Assembly: GCA_002726335.1 (NCBI GenBank)
Contig: PBSR01000046.1
Span: 1 to 25,108, forward strand
From: Gemmatimonadaceae bacterium
Lineage (GTDB): Bacteria; Latescibacterota; UBA2968; UBA8231
Direction of reading: 5' to 3'
DNA length: 25,108 bases
Under the pieces are notes generated by a model. That model did no database searches and was not told the origin of the DNA. It saw only the letters and a program-made list of their open reading frames with translations. Made by a program: the position numbers and the translations under genes. The number at the start of each line of letters is the position of its first letter. Positions within the stretch are counted from its first letter, which is position 1. This document shows positions 1-6,304 of the stretch, piece after piece.

Positions 1-264
1 AACGAGCAGGTCGACGAGACCGGCAGGGGCCTGGCAGAGCGCAACTTCATCGATGCCTGCATCGAGGCCAACGACGACCTGAGTGAATCGAGGGCCACGT
101 CGCTGTGCGAGTGCATACTCGCCGAGGTGCAGGGAAGCGCCACCTATGCGGACTTCGAGCAGCTCAGCAAGAACGTCAAGGACAACAGCGACGCTGTCAC
201 CGAGAGCGGCCTGCGTGACATGTTCCCCTGGTTCACCGACGCCGTCGACGCCTGCGCCACCTGA
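1..264 (+). CDS. C-terminal part of a Cys-containing protein, probably secreted (5' truncated)
   Basis: The reading frame is open from the first base of the window to a TGA at 262-264 and gives the last 87 residues of a protein whose start lies outside. It is acidic and carries a spaced cysteine pattern (FIDAC, then CEC about 16 residues later, and a final DACAT). This resembles small domains that follow a lipobox and linker in actinobacterial exported proteins, where a Phe-x-x-x-Cys and a Cys-x-Cys frame a short helix. The signal peptide that would prove export is not in view, so location and function are inferred only. The aldolase-family gene begins 16 bases after its stop on the same strand, so the two may be cotranscribed. 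Confidence 0.6.
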   Translation, partial: NEQVDETGRGLAERNFIDACIEANDDLSESRATSLCECILAEVQGSATYADFEQLSKNVKDNSDAVTESGLRDMFPWFTDAVDACAT

Positions 265-280
265 GCCGACTGGCGGGGAC

Positions 281-1141
281 ATGAGCGCCTTCCCGACGTT
301 CCCACGGGGGCTCACGGCGCCGATCCTCACCCCGTTCGAGGACGAAGGTCCGGTTTCGCACGGCCGCTACGTCGAACACGCCCGGAGGCTGCTCGACGGG
401 GGGTGCGTGGCGCTGGTGCCCTTCGGTACCACCGGAGAGGCCCTGTCCGTCGGCATCGACGAGCGCACGGCCGCCCTCGAGGCGCTGCTGGACGGTGGCG
501 TCGATCCGTCGCTGCTGATGCCCGGCACGGGACTTACCAACGTCCCCGACACGGTCCACCTCACCCGGCACGCCGTCGGGGCGGGTTGCGCCGCCACCCT
601 GGTGCTGCCCCCCTTCTACCTGAAGGACCCGTCCGACCAGGGGCTCGTCGACCACCTCGAGGCCGTGATCGCCGGTGTCGACGACGACCGCCTCCGAATC
701 GTGCTGTACCACATCCCCCAGGTGGCCGGCGTGGGCTGGCCGGTCGACGTCGCCCGACGCCTCCACGAGGCCCATCCCGACACGGTGGTCGGCATCAAGG
801 ACTCGTCCGGCGACTGGGACAACACGGCGGCCTTCTTCGGCATAGACGGTTTGGCGGTGTGGCCGGGTTCCGAGGGGTGGCTGCTCGACGGCCTGACAGC
901 GGGGGGTCCGGGTTGCATCTCGGCCACCGCCAACGTCAATGCGTCGGCCATCGCCCATGTCGTCACCCTGCACCTCGCCGACCGCCACGATGAGGCCGAC
1001 GTCGCCCTGGGAGTGGCACGTGAGTGGCGGGCCGGACTGGGAGAGCCTCTCGTGCCGGCCATGAAGCGCCTGCTGGCGCAACGCCTCGACGACCCGCCGT
1101 GGGCCAATGTGCGACCGCCGTTCGAGGTGGTGCCCGCCTAG
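281..1141 (+). CDS. Dihydrodipicolinate synthase / N-acetylneuraminate lyase family aldolase
   Basis: A 286-residue class I aldolase-family protein, the usual length for DapA-like TIM barrels. The family forms a Schiff base between an active-site lysine and a 2-oxoacid such as pyruvate. Visible landmarks are the GTTGE motif at residues 49-53, the catalytic tyrosine in YHIP (Tyr143) and the Schiff-base lysine in GIKDSSGD (Lys173). I chose the ATG at 281 because the family's N-terminus (GLTAPILTPF) starts a few residues inside; the same frame is open upstream but overlaps the preceding gene. Without the dicarboxylate-binding residues being clear, lysine biosynthesis cannot be separated from a sugar-acid or other 2-oxoacid aldolase role. 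It converges with the FrhB-like gene, whose stop is 7 bases away. Confidence 0.9.
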   Translation: MSAFPTFPRGLTAPILTPFEDEGPVSHGRYVEHARRLLDGGCVALVPFGTTGEALSVGIDERTAALEALLDGGVDPSLLMPGTGLTNVPDTVHLTRHAVGAGCAATLVLPPFYLKDPSDQGLVDHLEAVIAGVDDDRLRIVLYHIPQVAGVGWPVDVARRLHEAHPDTVVGIKDSSGDWDNTAAFFGIDGLAVWPGSEGWLLDGLTAGGPGCISATANVNASAIAHVVTLHLADRHDEADVALGVAREWRAGLGEPLVPAMKRLLAQRLDDPPWANVRPPFEVVPA

Positions 1142-1148
1142 TTCGGCG

Positions 1149-2336
1149 TCAGGGGGCCGCGGTCACCGGGAGCCCCACCCGGGCCGACGGATTGGCCCAC
1201 TCGGGCCAGCGGGAACGGCTCTTGGCTGCCAGCTTGTGCATGAGGGCGATGGCGCCGGGGTCGCTGTCGCCGGGTCGGGCCTCGATCACGCCCTCGTCGA
1301 CCATGGTCGAGATGATGTGGCGCCCCAGTTCGGTGCGCACGATCGTGAGGGTCCAGTCGTTGTCCTCGCCGATGCCGCCCGTCGAGATGTCGGCGTGCTC
1401 GGCGGCGAAGTCGGGACAGTGGTTGCAGCCCTCCCGGGTCCAGGCGTGGCATTCCTTGAGTGGCACCTCGTGGTAGTCGCCGTTGTCCATCCAGATCTGG
1501 AAGACGCCCTTGATGTTCATCTTGGCGATCTTGTCCTTGCGGAGGCGGTACTTGGCTTCGAACAGCTCCTCGAAGATCGAATCGTCGAACGACTTGGAGC
1601 AGAGCAGGCCGATGTTGAGCTTGATGGGCCTGCCGGCCTTGCCGACCTTGCGGTGCCACATGACGGGTCCGATCGACGTCTGGCAGCTCATGCCGACCAG
1701 CGCCAGGGACTGCAGCCCCTGCTCGCGGGCCTCCGTGAGGGCCAGCGTGTTGGCCGAGTACGTGTAGCGGCTTCCGGCCGCCGCCAGCACGGACCCGCGG
1801 TCGGTGGCAAGGGCGGGGATCGCCTTCCAACCGCCGTCGCCCTCGAGGTGGGAGACGAGTGCGCCGTCGATGACCCGGTTGTCGAGGCACCAGATGAGGA
1901 TCGCCGAGACCAGCCCGCCGTCCTGGCCGAGCTCATGGACGGCCTTGTCGCCGGCCCTGGTGAGGAGGATGTCGCGGTAGATGCCGGACACCTCGTCGGG
2001 TCGACGCTCGCGGGCGAACAGGTGCCGGTCGGCCTCGGTCTCCCAGTTGCGGAACCGGGGACAGGCCCGGGTGCAGGAGGTGCAGCCCTTGACGCCGTGG
2101 CCGCAGTCGTCGTGTCCGAGCTCTTCCTCGAGGTGGAACGGCTTGTAGGCGCCCGGCTCGTGCCGGTAGCCGATCACGTCGTGGGGACAGGCGATCACGC
2201 AGCCGGCGCAGCCCGTGCACAGAGCCGCGTCGATGACCTCTTCGTACAGTTCCTTCCACTGGTGCGGCCAGGCCTTCCTGGTTCCCGCAGCCGGTGGGCC
2301 TGTGGCAGGTGAGGCGGTCGTGGATGCGTCGGCCAT
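1149..2336 (-). CDS. Coenzyme F420 hydrogenase/dehydrogenase beta-subunit family iron-sulfur protein
   Basis: A 395-residue FrhB-family protein. After about 38 low-complexity residues it carries two 4Fe-4S motifs: CTGCAGCVIACP (Cys40, 43, 46, 50) and a second with Cys78, Cys85, Cys88 and Cys92 (CTSCTRACP). The rest is the FrhB N- and C-terminal region that binds FAD and usually F420. In the family, these proteins move electrons between F420 or ferredoxin and a partner enzyme. No hydrogenase large or small subunit is nearby, so a role as an F420-dependent reductase or dehydrogenase is more likely than hydrogenase activity. The ATG at 2336 has only a weak upstream purine stretch. Its coding sequence and the flanking aldolase gene look more GC-rich than the genes past 3600. 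Confidence 0.88.
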   Translation of the reverse strand: MADASTTASPATGPPAAGTRKAWPHQWKELYEEVIDAALCTGCAGCVIACPHDVIGYRHEPGAYKPFHLEEELGHDDCGHGVKGCTSCTRACPRFRNWETEADRHLFARERRPDEVSGIYRDILLTRAGDKAVHELGQDGGLVSAILIWCLDNRVIDGALVSHLEGDGGWKAIPALATDRGSVLAAAGSRYTYSANTLALTEAREQGLQSLALVGMSCQTSIGPVMWHRKVGKAGRPIKLNIGLLCSKSFDDSIFEELFEAKYRLRKDKIAKMNIKGVFQIWMDNGDYHEVPLKECHAWTREGCNHCPDFAAEHADISTGGIGEDNDWTLTIVRTELGRHIISTMVDEGVIEARPGDSDPGAIALMHKLAAKSRSRWPEWANPSARVGLPVTAAP

Positions 2337-2440
2337 CGATCGGGACCCTAGCCCTCGCCCCTCCTGGCGACCCGGACCGGGTCCGGCCGCTGGTCGCCGT
2401 CCTTCGACGGCTTCCGGGTTCGGACACAGGGAGCGTGGGC

Positions 2441-2647
2441 ATGGCGAGGATCGTGGTCATGGGCGGTGACGGGATCGGCCTCGAGGTGGTGGACGCAGGT
2501 TGCTCCGTGCTTGACCGGGTTACCGGCCGAATGGGCCCCGACCTCACGTCTGAGCACCACCTGTTGCACGGCGCCTGCAGGGATGTCCATGGAGAATGGG
2601 TGTTCGGCGGTCTCGATACCACCGACAACGCCACCGCCAGCAACTAG
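2441..2647 (+). pseudogene. N-terminal remnant of an isopropylmalate/isocitrate dehydrogenase family gene
   Basis: A GGGAG ribosome-binding site lies 7 bases before an ATG at 2441, and the first residues (MARIVVMGGDGIGLEVVDAG) match the start of the beta-decarboxylating dehydrogenase family (3-isopropylmalate, isocitrate and tartrate dehydrogenases), whose NAD-binding entry reads G-D-G-I-G-P-E. The match continues to about residue 52 (GACRDVHGEW) and then stops making sense. The frame ends at a TAG (2645-2647) after 68 residues, against about 350 expected. The catalytic Arg, Lys, Tyr and Asp residues are all missing. The proline usual after GDGIG is Leu here. The frame joins abruptly to an unrelated alcohol dehydrogenase fragment. 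It could alternatively be a chance short ORF, but the motif and the good ribosome-binding site argue against that. Confidence 0.6.
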
Positions 2648-2935
2648 AAGGTACGGCCGCTCGGCACTTGGGTCGGGGTTGCTCCGTGGGGGGGGGAGGG
2701 GGAGGTCACTCTCGAGGTAAGTGACGATCTGCTGCGCCGCCAGATAACGCTCCACGGCTCGTGGAGTTTCTCGACTGCGAGGATCGCTGCCTGTACCCAC
2801 TACGTCGCTGAGCACGATGTCGACATGGACCTGGTGTTCAGTCACATGTGGTCGTTGGACGACGCTGGGGAGGCCTTACGCCCCTGCAACGCACAGGTCG
2901 GCGCCAAGGCCACCATGCCCCGAACGGTGGGCCGT
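2648..2935 (+). pseudogene. C-terminal remnant of a zinc-type alcohol dehydrogenase (MDR family)
   Basis: Reading the frame that passes through 2702 gives about 90 residues that look like the end of a medium-chain zinc-binding dehydrogenase. It has the 'GEVTLEVS' strand after the cofactor domain, then 'LLRRQITLHGSWSFST', and near the end 'FSHMWSLDDAGEAL' followed by 'AQVGAKATM'. In intact relatives these are the strand before the last helix, the conserved K-x-L-T-L-x-G-S element, the H-x-(W/F)-x-L-x-x-A-x-E-A element and the final G-K-V strand. No start codon or catalytic domain precedes it: the frame closes upstream at a TAG (2645-2647), directly after the isopropylmalate dehydrogenase fragment. 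A run of nine Gs (2688-2696) sits where the family's V-G-E-G-G motif should be. The frame runs on past the natural end without a stop, as expected for a decayed copy. Confidence 0.75.
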
Positions 2936-2940
2936 AGGGC

Positions 2941-3401
2941 TCAGAATCCTTCGGTGAGATCGTTCTTGCGGCGGATCCAGGTCGCACCACTTCCTGACCG
3001 AAGGAGGCCGGGTTGTAGACATCCTCCTCGGATTTGCAGCACCCGTCATCGACGTACTAGCGGATGGCGAGGTTCGAGGGCTGGTGGATGCTGCCGTCAC
3101 CGGGGTCGGAGAGCCGGTTCCGGATCTTCGCCATGACCCGCCCGGCTTCGACGTCGATCAGGTGCCAGTCCGTAGGGAAGGCCACCAACTCGCTGGCAGG
3201 CCATTCGGCCATGGTCGCGGTTATCCATTCGAGGATCGCAGCATGGCCGTGGAACTCGCCGAGGTGGTATTCGAGGTAGTGGGCGTCCCCGGTGAACATG
3301 TCGGACCACTCGCTCCATTCGCTGGAGCTGGCAGCCGCCACGGCGCGTCAGGTTAACTCGGGGAACTTCTCCCTGATTTTCCCTCGGGTGAAGTTGGTCA
3401 T
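2941..3401 (-). pseudogene. SnoaL-like / NTF2-fold protein, disrupted by two stops and a frameshift
   Basis: A good ribosome-binding site (AAGGAG, 7 bases before ATG 3401-3399) starts a frame MTNFTRGKIREKFPELT that ends at a TGA (3350-3348, codon 18). The same frame continues with a clear SnoaL-like sequence: WSDMFTGDAHYLEYHLGEFHG, then FPTDWHLID, then NRLSDPGDGSIHQPSNLAI. It meets a TAG (3059-3057, codon 115) and continues into KSEEDVYNPASF, which is the family's C-terminal signature. A further frame change near 2985-2975 is needed to reach the ending WIRRKNDLTEGF and its TGA at 2941-2943. The total, 461 bases, is not a multiple of three. SnoaL-like proteins are small cone-shaped folds of varied isomerase, hydrolase or binding function. 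With three lesions this is a pseudogene; a shortened GTG-start product is possible but would lack the C-terminus. Confidence 0.82.
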
Positions 3402-3435
3402 GCCGGTACTCCTTCGGCTCGGCGCTCGACACAGC

Positions 3436-3612
3436 CTAGACGGTCTGCTGGTCCGTTTTCAGGGGCGGTGGGTACACCGGGAATCGGAGGTCTTCACCCG
3501 CTTCCGCGCCATGTTGACCGGTCACGACATGCTGATCGTTCTGACAGATACTGCCAGCTCCAATTTTCACGAGGACCTCGCCGGTCGGGTTGCTGGGTGC
3601 CCTGCTCCAACG
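3436..3612 (-). pseudogene. N-terminal remnant of a zinc-type alcohol dehydrogenase (minus strand)
   Basis: Between the SnoaL-like pseudogene and the 2-hydroxyacid dehydrogenase, a minus-strand frame reads NPTGEVLVKIGAGSICQNDQ and then HVVTGQHGAEAGEDLRFPV. This fits the first beta-barrel of medium-chain dehydrogenases, where P-G-x-G-E-V-L-V-(K/R)-(I/V) is followed by a GICHSDxHxxxG-like zinc-ligand loop; the ligand Cys is kept but the neighbouring residues have drifted. The frame dissolves into unrelated sequence and ends in a TAG at 3438-3436. No proper start was found upstream. It lies on the same strand as the operon, just past its last gene, so it may once have been the next gene. The C-terminal fragment at 2648-2935 is on the other strand, so the two could be halves of one gene split by a rearrangement. 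Confidence 0.55.
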
Positions 3613-3622
3613 TTTCACAGAC

Positions 3623-4594
3623 TCAGTTGAGCTTGTCAAGGTTGACGGCGTACTGCGGTTGCTCGCCGGCGAGCACGAGAGCAACCTGCTGAGCAGCTTT
3701 GGCCTGTAGATCGATCATTGACTGCTCAGAATAGAATGCAGTGTGGGGCGTAAGGATCACGTTGTCACGGTCCATGAGCCGCAGATCGGCTGTCGGTGGC
3801 TCGTCGGGCAAGACGTCGAGCCCGGCACCCGCTAGCGATCCAGCGTCGAGAGCATCGGCTAACGCGTCGACGTCGACGAGTCCACCCCTGGCCGTGTTGA
3901 TCAGCATGGCCTCCGGTTTCATCCCTGCCAGCACATCGGCGCCGATCATGTGGCGGGTTTCTGGTGTTAGTGGCGTGTGGATCGACACGAAATCCGAGTT
4001 GGCCATGAGTTCTTCGAGCGAGAGGAGTTCGACACCGAGTGACGCCGCGTCGGATGGTTCGATGTAAGGGTCGAACGCGACCACGTTCAGGCCGAACGCC
4101 TGCGCTTTTGCAGCGACTAGGCGTGGGATCTTGCCGAATCCGACCAGGCCCACTGTCCGCCCTCGCAGTCGGAACATCGGCTTAAGCTTTGCGAGCGCCC
4201 ATTCGCCGCCGTGGACCTGCGCATTGCCGCGGGTGACGTTGCGTGCCAGTGCCAGTAGGAGGGCCATGGCGTGGTCAGACACCTCGTCCTCGCAGTACTC
4301 GGGCACGTTGGTGACCACGATTCCCTTGGTGGTGGCAACGTCAAGGTCAATGGTGTCGATGCCGATTCCAGTGCGAGCGATTATCCGGCATTGCTCGAAC
4401 TGGTTGATCACGTCGCCGGGCAGTTGAGCGAAGCAGTTGATGACGGCGTCGGCGCCGCGGGCGACGTCGAGGATGTCTTCGGCGCTCCCCGACCTCGCCA
4501 GGTTGACTTCGGCGCCGACCGAGGCTAGGGCTGCCTTTGTCGGTTCGAGATCGGGGAAGACGTGATCGGTCACGGCTACTAGGGGGTTCGGCAT
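3623..4594 (-). CDS. D-isomer-specific 2-hydroxyacid dehydrogenase (CtBP/phosphoglycerate dehydrogenase-like)
   Basis: A 323-residue NAD(P)-dependent dehydrogenase of the family that interconverts D-2-hydroxyacids and 2-oxoacids. The catalytic set is complete: Arg236 in NTARGGLVD, Glu265 in LPDEPP and His284 in LTPHTAFYSE. The cofactor loop is unusual: GLVGFGKIPR at about 149-158 has Pro where the third glycine of G-x-G-x-x-G is expected. It resembles the C-terminal-binding-protein branch (RIIARTGIGIDTIDL, VPEYCEDEVSDHA). The ATG at 4594 is 7 bases after an AGGAG. It is the last intact gene of the long minus-strand operon, 26 bases after the dienelactone hydrolase stop. The substrate is unknown; a 2-oxo or 2-hydroxy acid product of the operon is the natural guess. 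Confidence 0.88.
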   Translation of the reverse strand: MPNPLVAVTDHVFPDLEPTKAALASVGAEVNLARSGSAEDILDVARGADAVINCFAQLPGDVINQFEQCRIIARTGIGIDTIDLDVATTKGIVVTNVPEYCEDEVSDHAMALLLALARNVTRGNAQVHGGEWALAKLKPMFRLRGRTVGLVGFGKIPRLVAAKAQAFGLNVVAFDPYIEPSDAASLGVELLSLEELMANSDFVSIHTPLTPETRHMIGADVLAGMKPEAMLINTARGGLVDVDALADALDAGSLAGAGLDVLPDEPPTADLRLMDRDNVILTPHTAFYSEQSMIDLQAKAAQQVALVLAGEQPQYAVNLDKLN

Positions 4595-4620
4595 CGGGTG
4601 GGCTCCTGGGGTGTGGGATG

Positions 4621-5304
4621 TCAGGTACCGGCACCGGGTGTGCCTAGGTGCTTGGTGAGAAATTCCGTCGTGCGATCGAAGGCGAGAGCTGCCGCTGTGG
4701 GGTGGTACGAGGATCTCAGGTCGCAGTTGAATCCGTGTTCGGCACCGTCGTACACATAGATCGGTACGTCGGGATGGGCGGCTTGGAGGTCAGCAACCTC
4801 TTCTGGGGGGCTCTGGGGGTCGAGTTCTCCGAAATGGATGATCGTTGGACACGTCGGTGCTAGATCGAGGTTGGCGTGGATATGGCCACCGTAGTAGCAG
4901 ACCGATGCAGTGAACTGGAGTTCGCAAGCAGCAAGCCAGGCCAAGGAACCGCCGTAGCAGTATCCGATGGTCGCAACTGGGCCGGTATCGGCGAGGTAGT
5001 TCCTCGCCGCATCGATGTCGGTGGTCGCCCAGTTCCACCCAATCCGATCGCGCATGGCTTGACCTCTCGTGAGGCCCTCAGCGTCGTACTCGAACTCGAC
5101 GTTGCGCTCAGCCCGATCGAACAGCGCCGGAGCGATTGTCCGATAACCAAGTCCGGCGTAGCGATCGACGAGCGAACGGATGTGTTCGTTGACACCGAAG
5201 ATCTCCTGAATGATGACAATACCTGCAGTTGCCCCCCTGGGGCCAGCCTCGTACGCGTCGAGCGTGTGGCCATCGGCTGCGATCAACCCCACCATTTCAC
5301 CCAT
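4621..5304 (-). CDS. Dienelactone hydrolase family protein
   Basis: A 227-residue alpha/beta hydrolase of dienelactone hydrolase size. The family's Cys-Asp-His triad is visible: Cys116 in GYCYGG, Asp162 in GELDPQSPPEEV and His190 in GAEHGFNCD. The glutamate that holds the cysteine in the resting state is in IIQEIFGVNEHIR (Glu34). Members hydrolyse dienelactones in chloroaromatic breakdown, but many act on other esters or lactones. The frame is open further upstream, but I place the start at ATG 5304 because an AGGAG lies 7 bases before it and the protein then begins exactly like its relatives. This start overlaps the stop of the preceding oxidoreductase gene by 8 bases, which suggests translational coupling. 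Confidence 0.92.
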   Translation of the reverse strand: MGEMVGLIAADGHTLDAYEAGPRGATAGIVIIQEIFGVNEHIRSLVDRYAGLGYRTIAPALFDRAERNVEFEYDAEGLTRGQAMRDRIGWNWATTDIDAARNYLADTGPVATIGYCYGGSLAWLAACELQFTASVCYYGGHIHANLDLAPTCPTIIHFGELDPQSPPEEVADLQAAHPDVPIYVYDGAEHGFNCDLRSSYHPTAAALAFDRTTEFLTKHLGTPGAGT

Positions 5305-6304
5305 AGCGATCTCCTGACATGAACTCAGCAACCTCCACTGCGGCCCTGCTCTCGGCGCTGGCAACTGCAGCCTCCAGCACAGCGACGACGGCCATACCCT
5401 CGACCCCGCCAGGTTCGGCTGGCCCGGTACCCCTGATGGCATCGGCGAAGGCGACGAGTTGGTCGACGAGTTCGTCGTTGCGCTTGAAGGTAACCTCGGT
5501 GCGCGTCCCCTCAGAGATCTTCTGTACGAATAACCTTGCCCCGTCATCTTCGTTGAACGCCGCGCCCTTGGTTCCGTGCACGCTCATCTGTATGACCTTG
5601 GGTGCGAAGTGGGTGGTTACGAGCGAGCCGACCGCGCCAGTCCAAAATTCGAGCAAGAGCCCGGTGGCGTGATCGAGCGGCTCGCCCTCAAGCATCTCGT
5701 TGCTGAAAGCGCTCACCCGTTCTATTGGACCGAGCAGGTAGTGGAACGTATCGATCATGTGGACACCCAGACCGGTCATGGCACCAAGAGGTGTCTCGTC
5801 TTTGGCGGCTCGCCACGTCGCCGGATACCCACTCGCCACTCCGTACACCGACGATGCCACGACCGGGGTCCCGATGTCGCCACCGTCTATTAGATCCTTG
5901 ATTCGACGGTTGGCTTCTTGACGCCGGCGCTGATGGCCGACCATTAGGATGGTCCCGGCAGCAGATGTTGCAGCGAGGGCTCGTCGAGCCTCCGCAACTG
6001 TCAGAGTGAACGGCTTGTCCACGATCACGTGCTTGCCCGCCGCGGCAATTTGCTCCACATGTTCGACATGAACGCTGTGAGGAGTGGCGAGGATCACACC
6101 CTCGACATCGTCGCTAGCGACGAGTTCGGCCAGTGACGACGCGGCGTAGCATCCGCGAACGGCAGCAAACTCATCGCGAGATGCTTTAGTTCGGGCGAAG
6201 CAGGCTGTTACCTCAAGCCCGGCCCGTTCGGCGGCATCGGCTAGCACCCCACCCCACCAGCCCAGCCCGACCACCCCGACACGAACAGGATCCGGGTCGC
6301 TCAC
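5297..6304 (-). CDS. Gfo/Idh/MocA family oxidoreductase
   Basis: A 335-residue NAD(P)-dependent oxidoreductase with the two-domain layout of the glucose-fructose oxidoreductase/inositol dehydrogenase family. The Rossmann start is VGVVGLGWWGG. The family's E-K-P motif appears as Asp96-Lys97-Pro98 (VDKPFTL), with the catalytic lysine kept. The substrate-side H-x-x-D-x-x-H pattern is at His182, Asp185 and His188 (GVHMIDTFHYLLG). These enzymes usually oxidise a hydroxyl on a sugar, inositol or related polyol, sometimes an imine. The GTG start at 6304-6302 overlaps the TGA of the upstream M24 gene in a GTGA tetramer. The frame extends upstream as an arginine-rich shadow of the M24 gene, which is not believable as protein. 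Substrate unknown. Confidence 0.9.
   Translation of the reverse strand: MSDPDPVRVGVVGLGWWGGVLADAAERAGLEVTACFARTKASRDEFAAVRGCYAASSLAELVASDDVEGVILATPHSVHVEHVEQIAAAGKHVIVDKPFTLTVAEARRALAATSAAGTILMVGHQRRRQEANRRIKDLIDGGDIGTPVVASSVYGVASGYPATWRAAKDETPLGAMTGLGVHMIDTFHYLLGPIERVSAFSNEMLEGEPLDHATGLLLEFWTGAVGSLVTTHFAPKVIQMSVHGTKGAAFNEDDGARLFVQKISEGTRTEVTFKRNDELVDQLVAFADAIRGTGPAEPGGVEGMAVVAVLEAAVASAESRAAVEVAEFMSGDRYG

Noticed and set aside
233..1081. Long open frame antisense to the aldolase gene
   Set aside because: It is an Arg/Gly/Val/Asp-rich shadow of a GC-rich gene with clear family motifs on the other strand.
1149..2336. Part of an F420-reducing hydrogenase
   Set aside because: No hydrogenase large or small subunit genes lie beside it; the FrhB family is widespread in other F420 enzymes.
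2688..2696. Run of nine Gs as a phase-variation tract
   Set aside because: It lies in an already broken alcohol dehydrogenase fragment, so slippage would not switch any intact gene; it may instead be a spot prone to sequencing error.
2348..2845. A 165-codon minus-strand open frame in the pseudogene region
   Set aside because: No family-like motif was found in it, it has no convincing ribosome-binding site, and it lies opposite the two plus-strand fragments that do match families.
3348..3350. TGA in the SnoaL-like gene as a selenocysteine or recoded codon
   Set aside because: A second stop and a frameshift occur in the same gene, no selenocysteine insertion structure was seen, and the family does not use selenocysteine.
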